Shown one piece after another: positions 7,673-16,490 of a stretch of 57,652 nucleotides of DNA. Numbering within the stretch: position 1 is the stretch's first letter; each line of letters begins with the position of its first letter. The stretch is from the NCBI GenBank assembly GCA_001770655.1, contig MERQ01000084.1, forward strand, positions 1 through 57,652, given 5' to 3'. The notes beneath the pieces were generated by a model. It saw only the letters and a program-made list of their open reading frames with translations. It had not been told where the DNA came from and did not search any database. This DNA comes from Betaproteobacteria bacterium RIFCSPLOWO2_12_FULL_68_20. Its GTDB lineage: Bacteria; Pseudomonadota; Gammaproteobacteria; Burkholderiales; SG8-39. Made by a program: the position numbers and the translations under genes.

Positions 7673-8809
7673 ATGCATGTCGCCCGCTATCTGCAGAGCA
7701 GCGTCGCCGACGCACTGAAGAGAAAAATGGTCTTCGTCGGCGGTCCGCGCCAGGTCGGCAAGACGACGTTCGCCCTGAGCTTCCTGGGCAAGGACGCCGA
7801 TGCCACCCACCCCGCCTACCTGAACTGGGATCATCCCGCCGTCCCGCCGCGTCTGCGGCGGGCGGAGCTCCCGGCCGGAGAGCGGCTGCTGCTGCTCGAT
7901 GAGATCCACAAGTACGGCCGCTGGAGAAACCTGCTCAAGGGCATCTACGATACGGAAAAATCGAGGCGCAAGATCATCGTCACCGGCTCCGCCCGGCTCG
8001 ATTACTACCGAAAAGGCGGCGACTCCCTCGCCGGGCGCTACCGGTACTTCCGCCTGCATCCCTTTTCCCTGCGGGAACTGAGCCGCAAGCCATCGCGCTC
8101 CGAGCTCGATGCCCTGCTCAAATTCGGCGGCTTTCCGGAACCGCTGTTCGCACAGAACGAGGCGGAGCACCGCATCTGGCGCAGGGACCGCATCTCGAGG
8201 GTGATCCGCGAGGACCTGCGCGACCTTGAACACGTACGCGAGATCAGCCTCATCGAGCATTTGACGGACATGCTGCCCGCGAAGGTGGGCTCGCCGCTTT
8301 CGGTCAAGAGCCTGCGCGAGGACCTTCAGATCGACCACAAGACCGCGGAGCGCTGGCTGCAGATCCTCGAGAACCTGTACGTCTGCTTCCGGATCTCGCC
8401 CTACGGGGCGCCCAGGGTTCGAGCCGTAAAGAAAGAAAGGAAGCTCTACCTCTGGGACTGGTCCAGCGTCGAAGCCGACGGACCGAGGTTCGAGAACATG
8501 CTCGCCAGCCAGCTTCTCAAGTACTGCCATTGGGTCGAAGACACGCAGGGCTACTCGATGGAGCTCCGGTACCTGCGGGACACGGACAAGCGCGAGGTGG
8601 ATTTTGTCGTGCTGCAGGACAGGAAGCCCGTTTTCGCCGTCGAATGCAAGTCCGGCGACAAGGCAATCGGCTCCGCGCTGCGCTATTTCGCCGAGAGAAC
8701 GCCGATTCCCCGCTTCTACCAGACCCACCTCGGCGAGCGGCACTATTCAACCGGCAAGGTTACGGTTGTGCCCTTTGTCAGGCTTTGCGAGGAGCTCGGG
8801 CTTCCCTAG
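7673..8809 (+). CDS. AAA ATPase with DUF4143-type C-terminal nuclease-like domain
   Basis: A 378-residue protein. A Walker A motif (GGPRQVGKTT, residues 23-32), a Walker B-like LLLLDEIHKY and sensor-like IIVTGSARLDYY define the AAA_14 ATPase module. The C-terminal region (DKREVDFVVLQDRKPVFAVECKSG) carries a D...E-x-K pattern of the DUF4143/restriction-endonuclease-like fold. This family is widespread, often isolated and horizontally spread; proposed roles in DNA transactions or toxin-antitoxin-like selfishness are unproven. Here it is a single gene with its own palindromic operator, inserted between haem-protein remains and an unrelated convergent gene, which fits an accessory cargo gene. Confidence 0.85.
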   Translation: MHVARYLQSSVADALKRKMVFVGGPRQVGKTTFALSFLGKDADATHPAYLNWDHPAVPPRLRRAELPAGERLLLLDEIHKYGRWRNLLKGIYDTEKSRRKIIVTGSARLDYYRKGGDSLAGRYRYFRLHPFSLRELSRKPSRSELDALLKFGGFPEPLFAQNEAEHRIWRRDRISRVIREDLRDLEHVREISLIEHLTDMLPAKVGSPLSVKSLREDLQIDHKTAERWLQILENLYVCFRISPYGAPRVRAVKKERKLYLWDWSSVEADGPRFENMLASQLLKYCHWVEDTQGYSMELRYLRDTDKREVDFVVLQDRKPVFAVECKSGDKAIGSALRYFAERTPIPRFYQTHLGERHYSTGKVTVVPFVRLCEELGLP

Positions 8810-8817
8810 CGGCCCCT

Positions 8818-9648
8818 CTACTTCGACAGCTCGATCGACTGTTTCGGCGCGAGCGAAGCGATCGGGATGTTGATGCCCATGGAATCGAGCAGCTTGCGCA
8901 TGTCGGCGACCGTAGGCGCCCCCGGCGCGGGCTTCACGCGGTGGTGGTGGGGGATCAGGGTCTTCAGGTTCGGGCTCTTGCCCGCGACCAGCCTGACCGC
9001 CATCCCCGCGTCCAGCGGCTCGCCGCTGGGATGCATGAGGAAAATCATCGCGTCGGGCTTGTAGGCCTCGGCCCACAGCGCCATGTCCTGCGTCGCGGCG
9101 GAGCTGCCCATGAAATACACCGTGTAGCCGTTCTCGAAGGTCACGACGAACCCACCCGCCACGCCGCCGTAGATCGGCTTGAATTCCGCTTGCGGGTCGC
9201 GCGCCCCCGAACCGTGCACCGAGCCCACGACGCGGATCGTGATGCCTTCCCACGCGAAGCGCCCGCCCGGATTGCGCCGCACGATCTGGGCCTCGGGCAC
9301 GCCCTGCCCAATCAGCACGGTGCCGAGCTCGAAGGCCGGCGTGACGATCTTCGCGCCGCTCGCCTTGGCGATCGCCACCGCATCGCCCACCTCGTCGCGG
9401 TGCGCGTCGGTCACCAGGATCAGGTCCGGCTTGCCGACTTCCTCCAGCTTGATCCCGGCGGCGGCGTCCGGGTTCCCGGTGATGAAGGGGTTGGTGATGA
9501 TGACTTTGCCGTTGGGCGAGGTGATGCGGAAAAACGACCAGGTCAGCCATTCGAGCTTGACCGGCTTGGTTTGCGCGAGCGCTGTAGAGCTGAAGGGGTT
9601 TGCGAGCGCAACGAGCAGTACGAGCGCTACCTTGGCGACGTGCGGCAT
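8818..9648 (-). CDS. exported metallo-beta-lactamase-fold protein
   Basis: A 276-residue protein with a signal peptide (VALVLLVALANPFSSTALAQ) and a degenerate MBL-fold pattern: VTDAHRDEVGD in place of the usual THxHxDH, then VVGSVHGSGARD and IPHHHRVKPAPG supplying later histidines. It resembles the UPF0173/UlaG-like branch of metal-dependent hydrolases. Loss of one canonical histidine may mean changed metal binding. It is convergent with the AAA gene and oriented with the dioxygenase-like gene at 10285, 73 bases apart. Substrate unknown. Confidence 0.7.
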   Translation of the reverse strand: MPHVAKVALVLLVALANPFSSTALAQTKPVKLEWLTWSFFRITSPNGKVIITNPFITGNPDAAAGIKLEEVGKPDLILVTDAHRDEVGDAVAIAKASGAKIVTPAFELGTVLIGQGVPEAQIVRRNPGGRFAWEGITIRVVGSVHGSGARDPQAEFKPIYGGVAGGFVVTFENGYTVYFMGSSAATQDMALWAEAYKPDAMIFLMHPSGEPLDAGMAVRLVAGKSPNLKTLIPHHHRVKPAPGAPTVADMRKLLDSMGINIPIASLAPKQSIELSK

Positions 9649-9721
9649 GGACTCCTCCTTGTCTGTGCCGGTAAACGCGCCGGAGCGCCCGGCTATTCCC
9701 TGGCGGGCTGCGCGATGAGCG

Positions 9722-10285
9722 CTAAGCCGTCACGACGAAGTCGAACCTCGCGTCGCGGCGCCGATCCCTGCGCACGACCCGCATCGTCAGCTCGCGCCGG
9801 TAGAGGCCGTCGGAGCGGTTGCCCGGCTCGTCCGGAAAGTACAGTTGCGTCGTCAGCATCCGGCCGCCCGGCGCCTGCACCTTGACGTGAATGTGGCGCG
9901 TGCGCCCCGGGTATGCGCCGGGAACGATGGTGTCCAGCTCGAAGCGTCCCTGCGCGTCGGCGAAGACATGCCCGCGATAGCGGTAGCCCCTGTTGTCGTA
10001 GTCGCCCGCCTCGTCGCAGTGCCAGAAGTCGAGCAGGGCGCTCGCCACCGGCCTGCACTGCGGCGAGAGGACCAGTCCCGCGAGAAACAGCCGCTCGGCC
10101 TTGCTGCCCGGCTCGGCGAGCGAGCCGCGCCGCGGCGAATCGGGGGTGTAGAACGGCCCTGCGGTCTGCGGCGGCGTGCGCTCGGACTTGTCCCCGCAGG
10201 AGGGCGTCGGCGGCAGCGCCTCGTCGGCGGCGATCGAAGCGAACGGCAGCGCGAGCGCGGCGCCGAGCAGGCGGCGTCTTTCCAT
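9722..10285 (-). CDS. exported intradiol ring-cleavage dioxygenase-like protein
   Basis: A 187-residue protein with an N-terminal RRRLLGAALALPFASIA signal (Tat-like twin arginine) and the intradiol dioxygenase fold: TAGPFYTPD, ALLDFWHCDEAGDYDNRG, GHVFADAQGRFELDTIVPG, then RTRHIHVKVQAPGG. Tyr and His residues at the positions of the non-haem iron ligands are visible (YDNRGYRYRG and RHIHVK). Exported members of this family are common in proteobacteria but mostly uncharacterised. It is divergent from the L,D-transpeptidase gene. Confidence in the fold is high, in the reaction low. Confidence 0.75.
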   Translation of the reverse strand: MERRRLLGAALALPFASIAADEALPPTPSCGDKSERTPPQTAGPFYTPDSPRRGSLAEPGSKAERLFLAGLVLSPQCRPVASALLDFWHCDEAGDYDNRGYRYRGHVFADAQGRFELDTIVPGAYPGRTRHIHVKVQAPGGRMLTTQLYFPDEPGNRSDGLYRRELTMRVVRRDRRRDARFDFVVTA

Positions 10286-10371
10286 GCCATCTCAGACGGC
10301 CGATGTGTCGCATGAGTTCCGCCTTTTCTTCGTCTACAATGCGCGGCCAGGTCCGAACGAAGCCGCGCCAC

Positions 10372-11622
10372 ATGAATGCCCGCCGCCCGATCCTGAACCT
10401 CGTCTCCGCGGCGCTCTTCGCCCTCGCCGCGCCGGCGCTCGCCGGCAGCGTTCCGCACACCGCGAACGGCGACCCGGCGCGCGCCGACGTGCAACTGGAA
10501 AAGGTGTTCGCCACGCTGCGCTCGAGCGGGATCAATGCCGCGCTCGCCGAGGTGAACGGCATTCTCGCGCGCTATCCGAATTTCAGGCTCGCGCACCTGG
10601 TGCATGGGGATCTCCTGCTCGCGCGCGCGCGCCCGATCGCGGCGCTCGGCAACACCAAGCACGTCAACCCGGAGCGGCTCGAAGAGCTGCGCACCGAGGC
10701 GCTCGCGCGCCTGCGCGCGAGGCAGGCGCATCCGGCCCAGAACATGGTGCCGCGCTACCTGCTGCGCGTCGCGCCGCAGACGCGCAACGCCATCGTGATC
10801 GACGCCGGGCGCTCGCGCGTGTACGTCTTCGAGAACGCGAACGGCGGCTTCCGCATGGTGGACGACTACTACACCACGATCGGCAAGCGCGGCTTCGCCA
10901 AGGAGCGCGAAGGCGACAAGAAGACGCCGATCGGCGTGTACCGCGTGGTGTCCTACATCCCCGGCAAGAAGCTCCCGGACCTGTACGGCTGGGGCGCGTT
11001 TCCGATCGATTACCCGAACGAATGGGATCGCCTGCGCGGTCGCACCGGATACGGCATCTGGCTGCACGGCGTGCCTTCCGACACCTACGCGCGCGCGCCG
11101 CAGGCGAGCGACGGCTGCGTGGCGCTCGCCAATCCGGACATCGCGGTGCTTTCCAAGCTGGTGCAGACCGGCGAGACCCCGGTGGTCATCGCCGACCGCA
11201 TCGAGTGGGTGCCGCAGGAGAGGCTGGCGAGCGAACGCGACGCGTTCCTGAAGAGCCTCGAGGCGTGGCGGACCGACTGGGAAAGCCGGGACGCCGGGCG
11301 CTATCTCGCGAATTACGCGAAGGAGTTCCGCTCGGCCGGCATGGACCTCGCCGCCTGGAGCGCGCACAAGCGCCGCGTGAACGCGGGCAAGGCGTGGATC
11401 AAGGTGTCGATCGAGAACCTCGACGTATTCCGCAGCCCGGGGGCGCCGGACCTGATCTCGGTCAGCTTCGAGCAGGATTACCGCTCCAGCAACCTGTCGC
11501 AGCGCACGCGCAAGCGGCAGTACTGGGTGATGGAGGACGGGCGCTGGAAGATCGCCTACGAAGCGCCGGCCAAGGTCCGCAAGCTCGCCCTGCCCGAATC
11601 GTTCCCCGGCAAGCGAAGCTGA
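10372..11622 (+). CDS. L,D-transpeptidase (YkuD family) with C-terminal NTF2-like domain
   Basis: A 416-residue exported protein. After a signal peptide and a helical region comes the YkuD catalytic domain with IWLHGVPSD and the nucleophile motif SDGCVAL (Cys at about residue 249). The C-terminal 110 residues (LKSLEAWRTDWESRDAGRYL...YWVMEDGRWKIAYE) are an NTF2/Cds6-like domain found in periplasmic L,D-transpeptidase-related proteins. It likely forms peptidoglycan cross-links or attaches or removes proteins or D-amino acids at meso-DAP. The ATG at 10372 is the first one that gives a clean signal peptide. It is followed seven bases later by ccmF. Confidence 0.85.
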   Translation: MNARRPILNLVSAALFALAAPALAGSVPHTANGDPARADVQLEKVFATLRSSGINAALAEVNGILARYPNFRLAHLVHGDLLLARARPIAALGNTKHVNPERLEELRTEALARLRARQAHPAQNMVPRYLLRVAPQTRNAIVIDAGRSRVYVFENANGGFRMVDDYYTTIGKRGFAKEREGDKKTPIGVYRVVSYIPGKKLPDLYGWGAFPIDYPNEWDRLRGRTGYGIWLHGVPSDTYARAPQASDGCVALANPDIAVLSKLVQTGETPVVIADRIEWVPQERLASERDAFLKSLEAWRTDWESRDAGRYLANYAKEFRSAGMDLAAWSAHKRRVNAGKAWIKVSIENLDVFRSPGAPDLISVSFEQDYRSSNLSQRTRKRQYWVMEDGRWKIAYEAPAKVRKLALPESFPGKRS

Positions 11623-11629
11623 TGCGTTC

Positions 11630-13606
11630 GTGATCCCGGAGCTCGGCCACTTCGCCCTCGCCCTCGCGCTCGCCCTCGCGCTCGCGCAGGGGACTCTGCC
11701 GATCGTGGGCGCCGCGCGCGGCAATGCGCTGTGGATGGGGCTCGCGCGACCCGCCGCGCAGGCGCAGTTCCTGTGCCTCGCGTTGGCCTTCGCCGCGCTC
11801 GCCTACTCGTTCGTGGCGAGCGATTTTTCGGTGCTGAATGTCGCCAACAACTCGAATTCGCGCCTGCCGGCCGTCTACCGCTTCGCCGCCACCTGGGGCT
11901 CGCACGAAGGCTCGCTGATGCTCTGGATGCTGATGTACGGCGCCTGGATGCTCGCCGTATCGGCGTTCAGCCGCAACCTTCCCGACGCGATGGCCGCGCG
12001 CGTGCTGGGGGTGATGGGACTGGTGGGCGCGGGTTTTCTCCTTTTCATCCTGACCACCTCGAACCCGTTCGAGCGGCTCGATCCGGCCGCGGCCGAGGGC
12101 CGCGATCTCAATCCGCTGCTGCAGGATCCCGGCATGGCGATCCATCCGCCGCTCCTCTACATGGGCTACGTCGGCTTCGCCGTGGCGTTCTCCTTCGCGA
12201 TCGCGGCGCTGATCGGCGGCAAGCTCGATGCCGCGTGGGCGCGCTGGTCGCGTCCGTGGACCACCGCCGCCTGGTGCTTCCTCACCGCCGGGATCGCCCT
12301 CGGGAGCTGGTGGGCCTACTACGAGCTGGGCTGGGGCGGCTGGTGGTTCTGGGACCCGGTCGAAAACGCCTCCTTCATGCCCTGGCTCGCCGGCACCGCG
12401 CTCATCCACTCGCTCGCGGTCACCGAGAAGCGCGGCGGCTTCCGCAACTGGACGGTGCTGCTCGCGATCCTCACCTTCAGCCTGAGCCTGCTCGGCACCT
12501 TCCTGGTGCGCTCGGGCGTGCTCACCTCCGTGCACGCGTTCGCCACCGACCCGGCGCGCGGTGTGTTCATTCTCTCGTTCCTGGTGCTGGTGATCGGCGG
12601 CTCGCTCGCGCTGTTCGCCTGGCGCGCCGGGCGCGTGGGCCTCGGCGGCGCCTTCGAGCTGGTGTCGCGCGAGTCGTTCCTGCTCGCGAACAACGTGCTG
12701 CTGCTGGTCGCCGCCGGCTCGGTGCTGCTCGGCACGCTGTATCCGCTGTTTCTCGACGCGCTCGGGCTGGGCAAGATCTCGGTGGGGCCGCCTTATTTCG
12801 AGACCGTGTTCGTTCCGCTCATGGCGCCTGCGGTGTTTCTCATGGGCATCGGCCCGCTCGCGCGCTGGAAGGAGGCCAAGCTCCCGGACCTGGCGGTGCG
12901 GCTGCGCTGGGCGGCTGCGGTGTCGCTCGTTTCGGCCTTGCTCGTCCCGGCGCTCGCCGGGGACTGGTCGCTCGCCGTTGCCTTCGGGCTCGCACTCGGG
13001 TTCTGGATCCTCGCCGCATCGGCCGCCGGTCTGTACGAGCGCGCCGGCGGCTTTGGCGCAGGGCTGGCCGCGCGGCTGCACGCGCAGCCGCGCGGCTACT
13101 ACGGGATGCTCATTGCCCACTGCGGCGTGGCCGTGCTGATCATCGGCGTGACGCTGGTGAGAGGCTTCGAAGTGGAACGCGACTTGCGCATGGCGGTCAA
13201 CGATAGCGTGACGGTCGGCGCCTACACGTTCCGCTTCGCGGGGGTGGAGAAAGCGCGCGGGCCCAACTACGTCGCCGAGCGCGGGACGTTCGAAGTCGCG
13301 CGCGAAGGCGCCCGCACAAGGACGCTTCAACCCGAGAAGCGCACCTACCTCGCCCAGCCTTCCAACCCGATGACCGAGGCAGCGATCGCGACCGGCCTCG
13401 CGGGCGATGTCTACGTCACGCTCGGCGAGCCGCTCGAGGGCGGGGCGTGGCTGGTGCGCATCTACCTGAAGCCCTTCGTGACCTGGATCTGGGGCGGCGC
13501 TTTCCTGATGATGCTCGGCGGCTTCCTCGCGCTCTCGGATCGTCGCTACCGCCTCGCCGCGCGACGCAGCCGCACCGCGCCGGGCGGCGTCGCGGTCGCG
13601 CCTTAG
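11630..13606 (+). CDS. ccmF: cytochrome c-type biogenesis protein CcmF
   Basis: A 658-residue, multi-spanning inner-membrane protein of System I cytochrome c maturation. The haem-handling WWD motif is present (WGGWWFWDPVENASFMPW, about residues 232-250), as are ATWGSHEGSLMLW and IHPPLLYMGYVG. CcmF, with CcmH, attaches haem from CcmE to CxxCH motifs of apocytochromes in the periplasm. The start is a GTG at 11630. It is followed by ccmG and ccmH with tiny gaps; ccmABCDE are not in this window. The many c-type cytochromes around it (3467, 3774, 16808, 17892, 25708, 49600) are its likely clients. Confidence 0.97.
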   Translation: MIPELGHFALALALALALAQGTLPIVGAARGNALWMGLARPAAQAQFLCLALAFAALAYSFVASDFSVLNVANNSNSRLPAVYRFAATWGSHEGSLMLWMLMYGAWMLAVSAFSRNLPDAMAARVLGVMGLVGAGFLLFILTTSNPFERLDPAAAEGRDLNPLLQDPGMAIHPPLLYMGYVGFAVAFSFAIAALIGGKLDAAWARWSRPWTTAAWCFLTAGIALGSWWAYYELGWGGWWFWDPVENASFMPWLAGTALIHSLAVTEKRGGFRNWTVLLAILTFSLSLLGTFLVRSGVLTSVHAFATDPARGVFILSFLVLVIGGSLALFAWRAGRVGLGGAFELVSRESFLLANNVLLLVAAGSVLLGTLYPLFLDALGLGKISVGPPYFETVFVPLMAPAVFLMGIGPLARWKEAKLPDLAVRLRWAAAVSLVSALLVPALAGDWSLAVAFGLALGFWILAASAAGLYERAGGFGAGLAARLHAQPRGYYGMLIAHCGVAVLIIGVTLVRGFEVERDLRMAVNDSVTVGAYTFRFAGVEKARGPNYVAERGTFEVAREGARTRTLQPEKRTYLAQPSNPMTEAAIATGLAGDVYVTLGEPLEGGAWLVRIYLKPFVTWIWGGAFLMMLGGFLALSDRRYRLAARRSRTAPGGVAVAP

Positions 13607-13649
13607 CCGCGCGGGGTCTCGCCTGAAGCGGTACCTGATTCCGCTTGCG

Positions 13650-14150
13650 GTGTTCCTCGTGGTCGCGGTGTTCCTCGCCATCGGCCTCAGGCTCAACCCG
13701 CGCGAAGTGCCTTCACCTTTCGTCGGCAAGCCGGTGCCTGCGTTCGATGCGCCGCTGCTCAGGGAGCCGCAGAAGAGGTTCACACAGAAGGAGATGCTCG
13801 GAAAAGTGTGGCTGCTCAATTTCTGGGCCACCTGGTGCCCGCCCTGCCGCGAGGAGCACCCGCTGCTCGTGGAGCTGGCGCAAAAGGAGCGCGTGGCGAT
13901 CGTCGGCATCAACTACAAGGACGACCCGGCGCGCGCGATGCAGTGGCTGAAGGAATTGGGCGATCCGTATGTCGCGACGCTCACCGATTTCGAAGGGCGC
14001 GTGGGCATCGACTTCGGCGTGTACGGCATGCCCGAGACCTTCGTCATCGATCGCAAGGGCGTGATCCGCTACAAGCGCATCGGCGTCATCGACCGTGCGC
14101 GCCTGGAGGGGGAGATTCTGCCGCTCCTCAAGGAGCTGAGGCGACCATGA
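13650..14150 (+). CDS. ccmG: thiol:disulfide interchange protein CcmG/DsbE
   Basis: A 166-residue membrane-anchored thioredoxin-like protein. The N-terminal anchor is followed by RLNPREVPSPFVGKPVPAF, typical of CcmG, the active site NFWATWCPPC (Cys63/Cys66) and the cis-Pro segment VYGMPETFVID. It reduces the cysteines of apocytochrome haem motifs. The annotated GTG (13650) truncates the transmembrane anchor; an in-frame CTG at 13623 would give the more usual N-terminus KRYLIPLAVFLV and may be the true start. Its stop overlaps the start of ccmH (ATGA). Confidence 0.93.
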   Translation: MFLVVAVFLAIGLRLNPREVPSPFVGKPVPAFDAPLLREPQKRFTQKEMLGKVWLLNFWATWCPPCREEHPLLVELAQKERVAIVGINYKDDPARAMQWLKELGDPYVATLTDFEGRVGIDFGVYGMPETFVIDRKGVIRYKRIGVIDRARLEGEILPLLKELRRP

Positions 14151-14599
14151 GAACGGCTCTGGCGCTGCTGATGCTCGCGCTCGCCCAGCCCGCCTGGGCG
14201 GACTCGCACCGGGAGCTCGACCGGCGCGCCAAGGCGCTTGCCTCGCAGCTGCGCTGCCTGGTGTGCCAGAACCAGACCATCGCCGAATCGAACGCGCCGC
14301 TCGCCGCCGACCTGAGGCGCCTGGTGAGCGAGCAGCTCGCCGAAGGGCGCAGCGACCGGGAGATCATCGACTTCATGGTCGCGCGCTACGGCGACTTCGT
14401 GCTCTACAAGCCGCCGCTCAAGGCGGCGACGCTGCTGCTGTGGTTCGGCCCGGCGCTGCTGCTCGCCGGCGGCGCGGCGACCCTGTTCATTGTCCTGCGG
14501 CGCCGCCGCGCGCGGCTCGAGGTGCGCGAGCTCACCGAGGAGGAGCACCGGCGCGTGCGCTCGCTGCTCGAAGGCGCTGGCGACCGGGAAGCGCCGTGA
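14147..14599 (+). CDS. ccmH: cytochrome c-type biogenesis protein CcmH (CcmL-like)
   Basis: A 150-residue protein with a signal peptide (LALLMLALAQPAWA), the hallmark LRCLVCQNQTIAESNAPLAADLR motif with the CxxC redox pair, and a C-terminal transmembrane helix (LLLWFGPALLLAGGAATLFIVL). Its thiol pair works with CcmG to keep apocytochrome cysteines reduced for haem attachment by CcmF. It overlaps the ccmG stop by four bases. The TPR-containing CcmI half is not fused here and is not found downstream. Confidence 0.95.
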   Translation: MRTALALLMLALAQPAWADSHRELDRRAKALASQLRCLVCQNQTIAESNAPLAADLRRLVSEQLAEGRSDREIIDFMVARYGDFVLYKPPLKAATLLLWFGPALLLAGGAATLFIVLRRRRARLEVRELTEEEHRRVRSLLEGAGDREAP

Positions 14600-14615
14600 T
14601 GAACTTGCGCGCGGG

Positions 14616-14993
14616 ATGAGACTCCAACCGGCAATGCGGGGGGCGGCTACGGGGCGGGCTTCGATGCGACTGCGGCGGGTGCTGCGCGCGCTGCTGGTGT
14701 TGGCCGTCGTGGGCTCCGTCTCACCTTTCCATCAGGTGCTCGCGGCACCCACGCTAGAGCCGGAAACCGCGGGATGCGGCGACGCGGCGCAGCCGGCCGC
14801 GACCTGCGCCGCGATTTGCCAGCCCTCCCAATCCTCGACCCTGGAGCATGCGCAGACGCCGGTTGCCGCCTGCGCCGCGGCCGCGCCGTTTCGCGCCGAG
14901 CCCGCGCCGGCATCAAGTGCCGGTCCGATCCGACATCAGGACGCTCGCGCGCATCGCGCCGCATTCCTGCGTTTTCACCGCTTCCTCCTCTGA
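14616..14993 (+). CDS. small exported Cys-containing protein of unknown function
   Basis: A 125-residue protein with a hydrophobic N-terminal segment (VLRALLVLAVVGSVSPFHQVLA), five cysteines in the middle (GCGDAAQPAATCAAICQ) and a basic-aromatic C-terminus (AFLRFHRFLL). No domain is recognised. It lies between ccmH and the multicopper oxidase and could be a copper-handling or leader-type small protein of the copper module. It shares general layout, not clear homology, with the ORFs at 1693 and 5412. Alternative frames are open, so the confidence is moderate. Confidence 0.45.
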   Translation: MRLQPAMRGAATGRASMRLRRVLRALLVLAVVGSVSPFHQVLAAPTLEPETAGCGDAAQPAATCAAICQPSQSSTLEHAQTPVAACAAAAPFRAEPAPASSAGPIRHQDARAHRAAFLRFHRFLL

Positions 14994-15080
14994 GCTGCCG
15001 CGTCAGGCGACGCGATCGGCGCGCAGGAAGTGCGCGCCGGATGGCCGCGTTTCGAGCGCGGCGAGCATAGGAGATCACGC

Positions 15081-16466
15081 ATGACGGTGAAGCAGGCAGG
15101 CATCGATCGCAGGGAATTTCTTGGCGCCGGCGCGGCGCTCGCCGGGCTCGCGGCGTTGCCGTCGCTCGCGGGCGGGCAGGAGCGCACCCTGCGCGCGAGG
15201 GTGTCGCGAGCGTCGCTGGTCGGCGCCGCCCACCCGCAGACCGAGGTGTGGACCTACGACGGCGCCGTGCCCGGCCCCGAGCTGCGCTTCAGGCAGGGCG
15301 AGCGGCTGCGGGTGGAACTCGAGAACCTGCTTCCCGGGGACACCACGGTGCACTGGCACGGCGTCCGCGTGCCGAATGGGATGGACGGCGTGCCCGGCCT
15401 CACGCAGCCGCCGATCAAGGCGAACGGCGGGCGGTTCGTCTACGAGTTCGCGCTGCCCGACGCGGGCACCTACTGGTACCACCCGCACCTGGACAGCTCC
15501 AACCAGGTGGGACGGGGCGTGTATGCGCCGCTGATCGTCGAGGAGCCCGAGCCGCCGCGGGTGGACCGCGACGTGGTGTGGATGCTCGGCGACTGGCGGC
15601 TCGACCGGCAGGCGAGGATCGTCGCCGACTTCGGCAATTTCATGGACGCGAGCCACGCCGGCCGCATCGGCAACACCGTGACGGTGAACGGCGCGGTCCG
15701 CGAGGCCTTCGAGCTTCGCGCGGGCGAGCGCGTGCGGCTACGCCTTGTGAACGCGGCCAACGCGCGCATCTTCGCGCTCGACTTCCGCGGCCATGACCCG
15801 CTCGTAATCGCGCTCGACGGCCAACCGGTCGAGCCGCACCGCCCGGAGGGCAAACGGGTGGTGCTGGGCCCGTCGATGCGCATCGATGTGCTGCTCGATG
15901 CAACCGGCGAGCCAGGCAGTTCGTACGCGGTCGTGGACGATTTCTATCCGCGGCAAGCGTATCGGCTGCTCGATCTGCGCTACTCGAAGGAACGAGTGCG
16001 CGGTGCGGCCGGCGCAGCGATGCCCAAGCTCGCGCCGAACCCGCTGGCCGAGCCGGATCTCGGGCGCGCCGAGCGGCACACCATCGAGTTCGGCGGCGGC
16101 ATGATGGGCAATGCGCCGATGATGGGGATGATGCGCGGCATGGCGTGGACCGTGAACGGAAGACAGATCGGCGAGCACGACATGGATCCGATCCTCAAGC
16201 TCGGGCTCGGGCGCTCGTACGCGTTCGAGCTTGTGAACGACACGCAGTGGCACCACCCGATCCATCTGCACGGGCACGTCTTCCGCGTGCTGACTCGCGA
16301 CGGAAAGCCGACGCGGCACCGCGAATGGCTCGACACGGTGCTGATGCCGCCGCGCTCGCGCGCCGGGATCGCGTTCGTCGCCGACAACCCGGGCGACTGG
16401 ATGATCCACTGCCACATCCTCGAGCACGCGGAGTCGGGGATGATGGCGGTGATCCGCGTCGCCTGA
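15081..16466 (+). CDS. Tat-exported multicopper oxidase
   Basis: A 461-residue protein with a twin-arginine signal (DRREFLGAGAALAGL). Copper-binding motifs are complete: HWHG (His91/His93), WYHPHLD (His134/His136), HHPIHLHGH and HCHILEHAESGMM near residues 443-454, with Cys444 and the His/Met pair forming the type 1 site. A Met-rich stretch (GGGMMGNAPMMGMMRGM) near residue 340 resembles the methionine-rich segments of CueO-like cuprous oxidases. It probably oxidises Cu(I) or a phenolic or metal substrate in the periplasm. The start is set by the signal motif and a GGAGATC ribosome-binding region. Downstream genes (Met-rich protein, cytochrome, Sco) support a copper role. Confidence 0.9.
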   Translation: MTVKQAGIDRREFLGAGAALAGLAALPSLAGGQERTLRARVSRASLVGAAHPQTEVWTYDGAVPGPELRFRQGERLRVELENLLPGDTTVHWHGVRVPNGMDGVPGLTQPPIKANGGRFVYEFALPDAGTYWYHPHLDSSNQVGRGVYAPLIVEEPEPPRVDRDVVWMLGDWRLDRQARIVADFGNFMDASHAGRIGNTVTVNGAVREAFELRAGERVRLRLVNAANARIFALDFRGHDPLVIALDGQPVEPHRPEGKRVVLGPSMRIDVLLDATGEPGSSYAVVDDFYPRQAYRLLDLRYSKERVRGAAGAAMPKLAPNPLAEPDLGRAERHTIEFGGGMMGNAPMMGMMRGMAWTVNGRQIGEHDMDPILKLGLGRSYAFELVNDTQWHHPIHLHGHVFRVLTRDGKPTRHREWLDTVLMPPRSRAGIAFVADNPGDWMIHCHILEHAESGMMAVIRVA

Positions 16467-16490
16467 CGCATGAACGTGAAAGGAGACGCC

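Noticed and set aside
11462-13912. 816-residue open frame on the minus strand over ccmF
   Set aside because: Low-complexity Arg/Ala/Gly/His composition without a recognisable domain; ccmF on the plus strand is clear.
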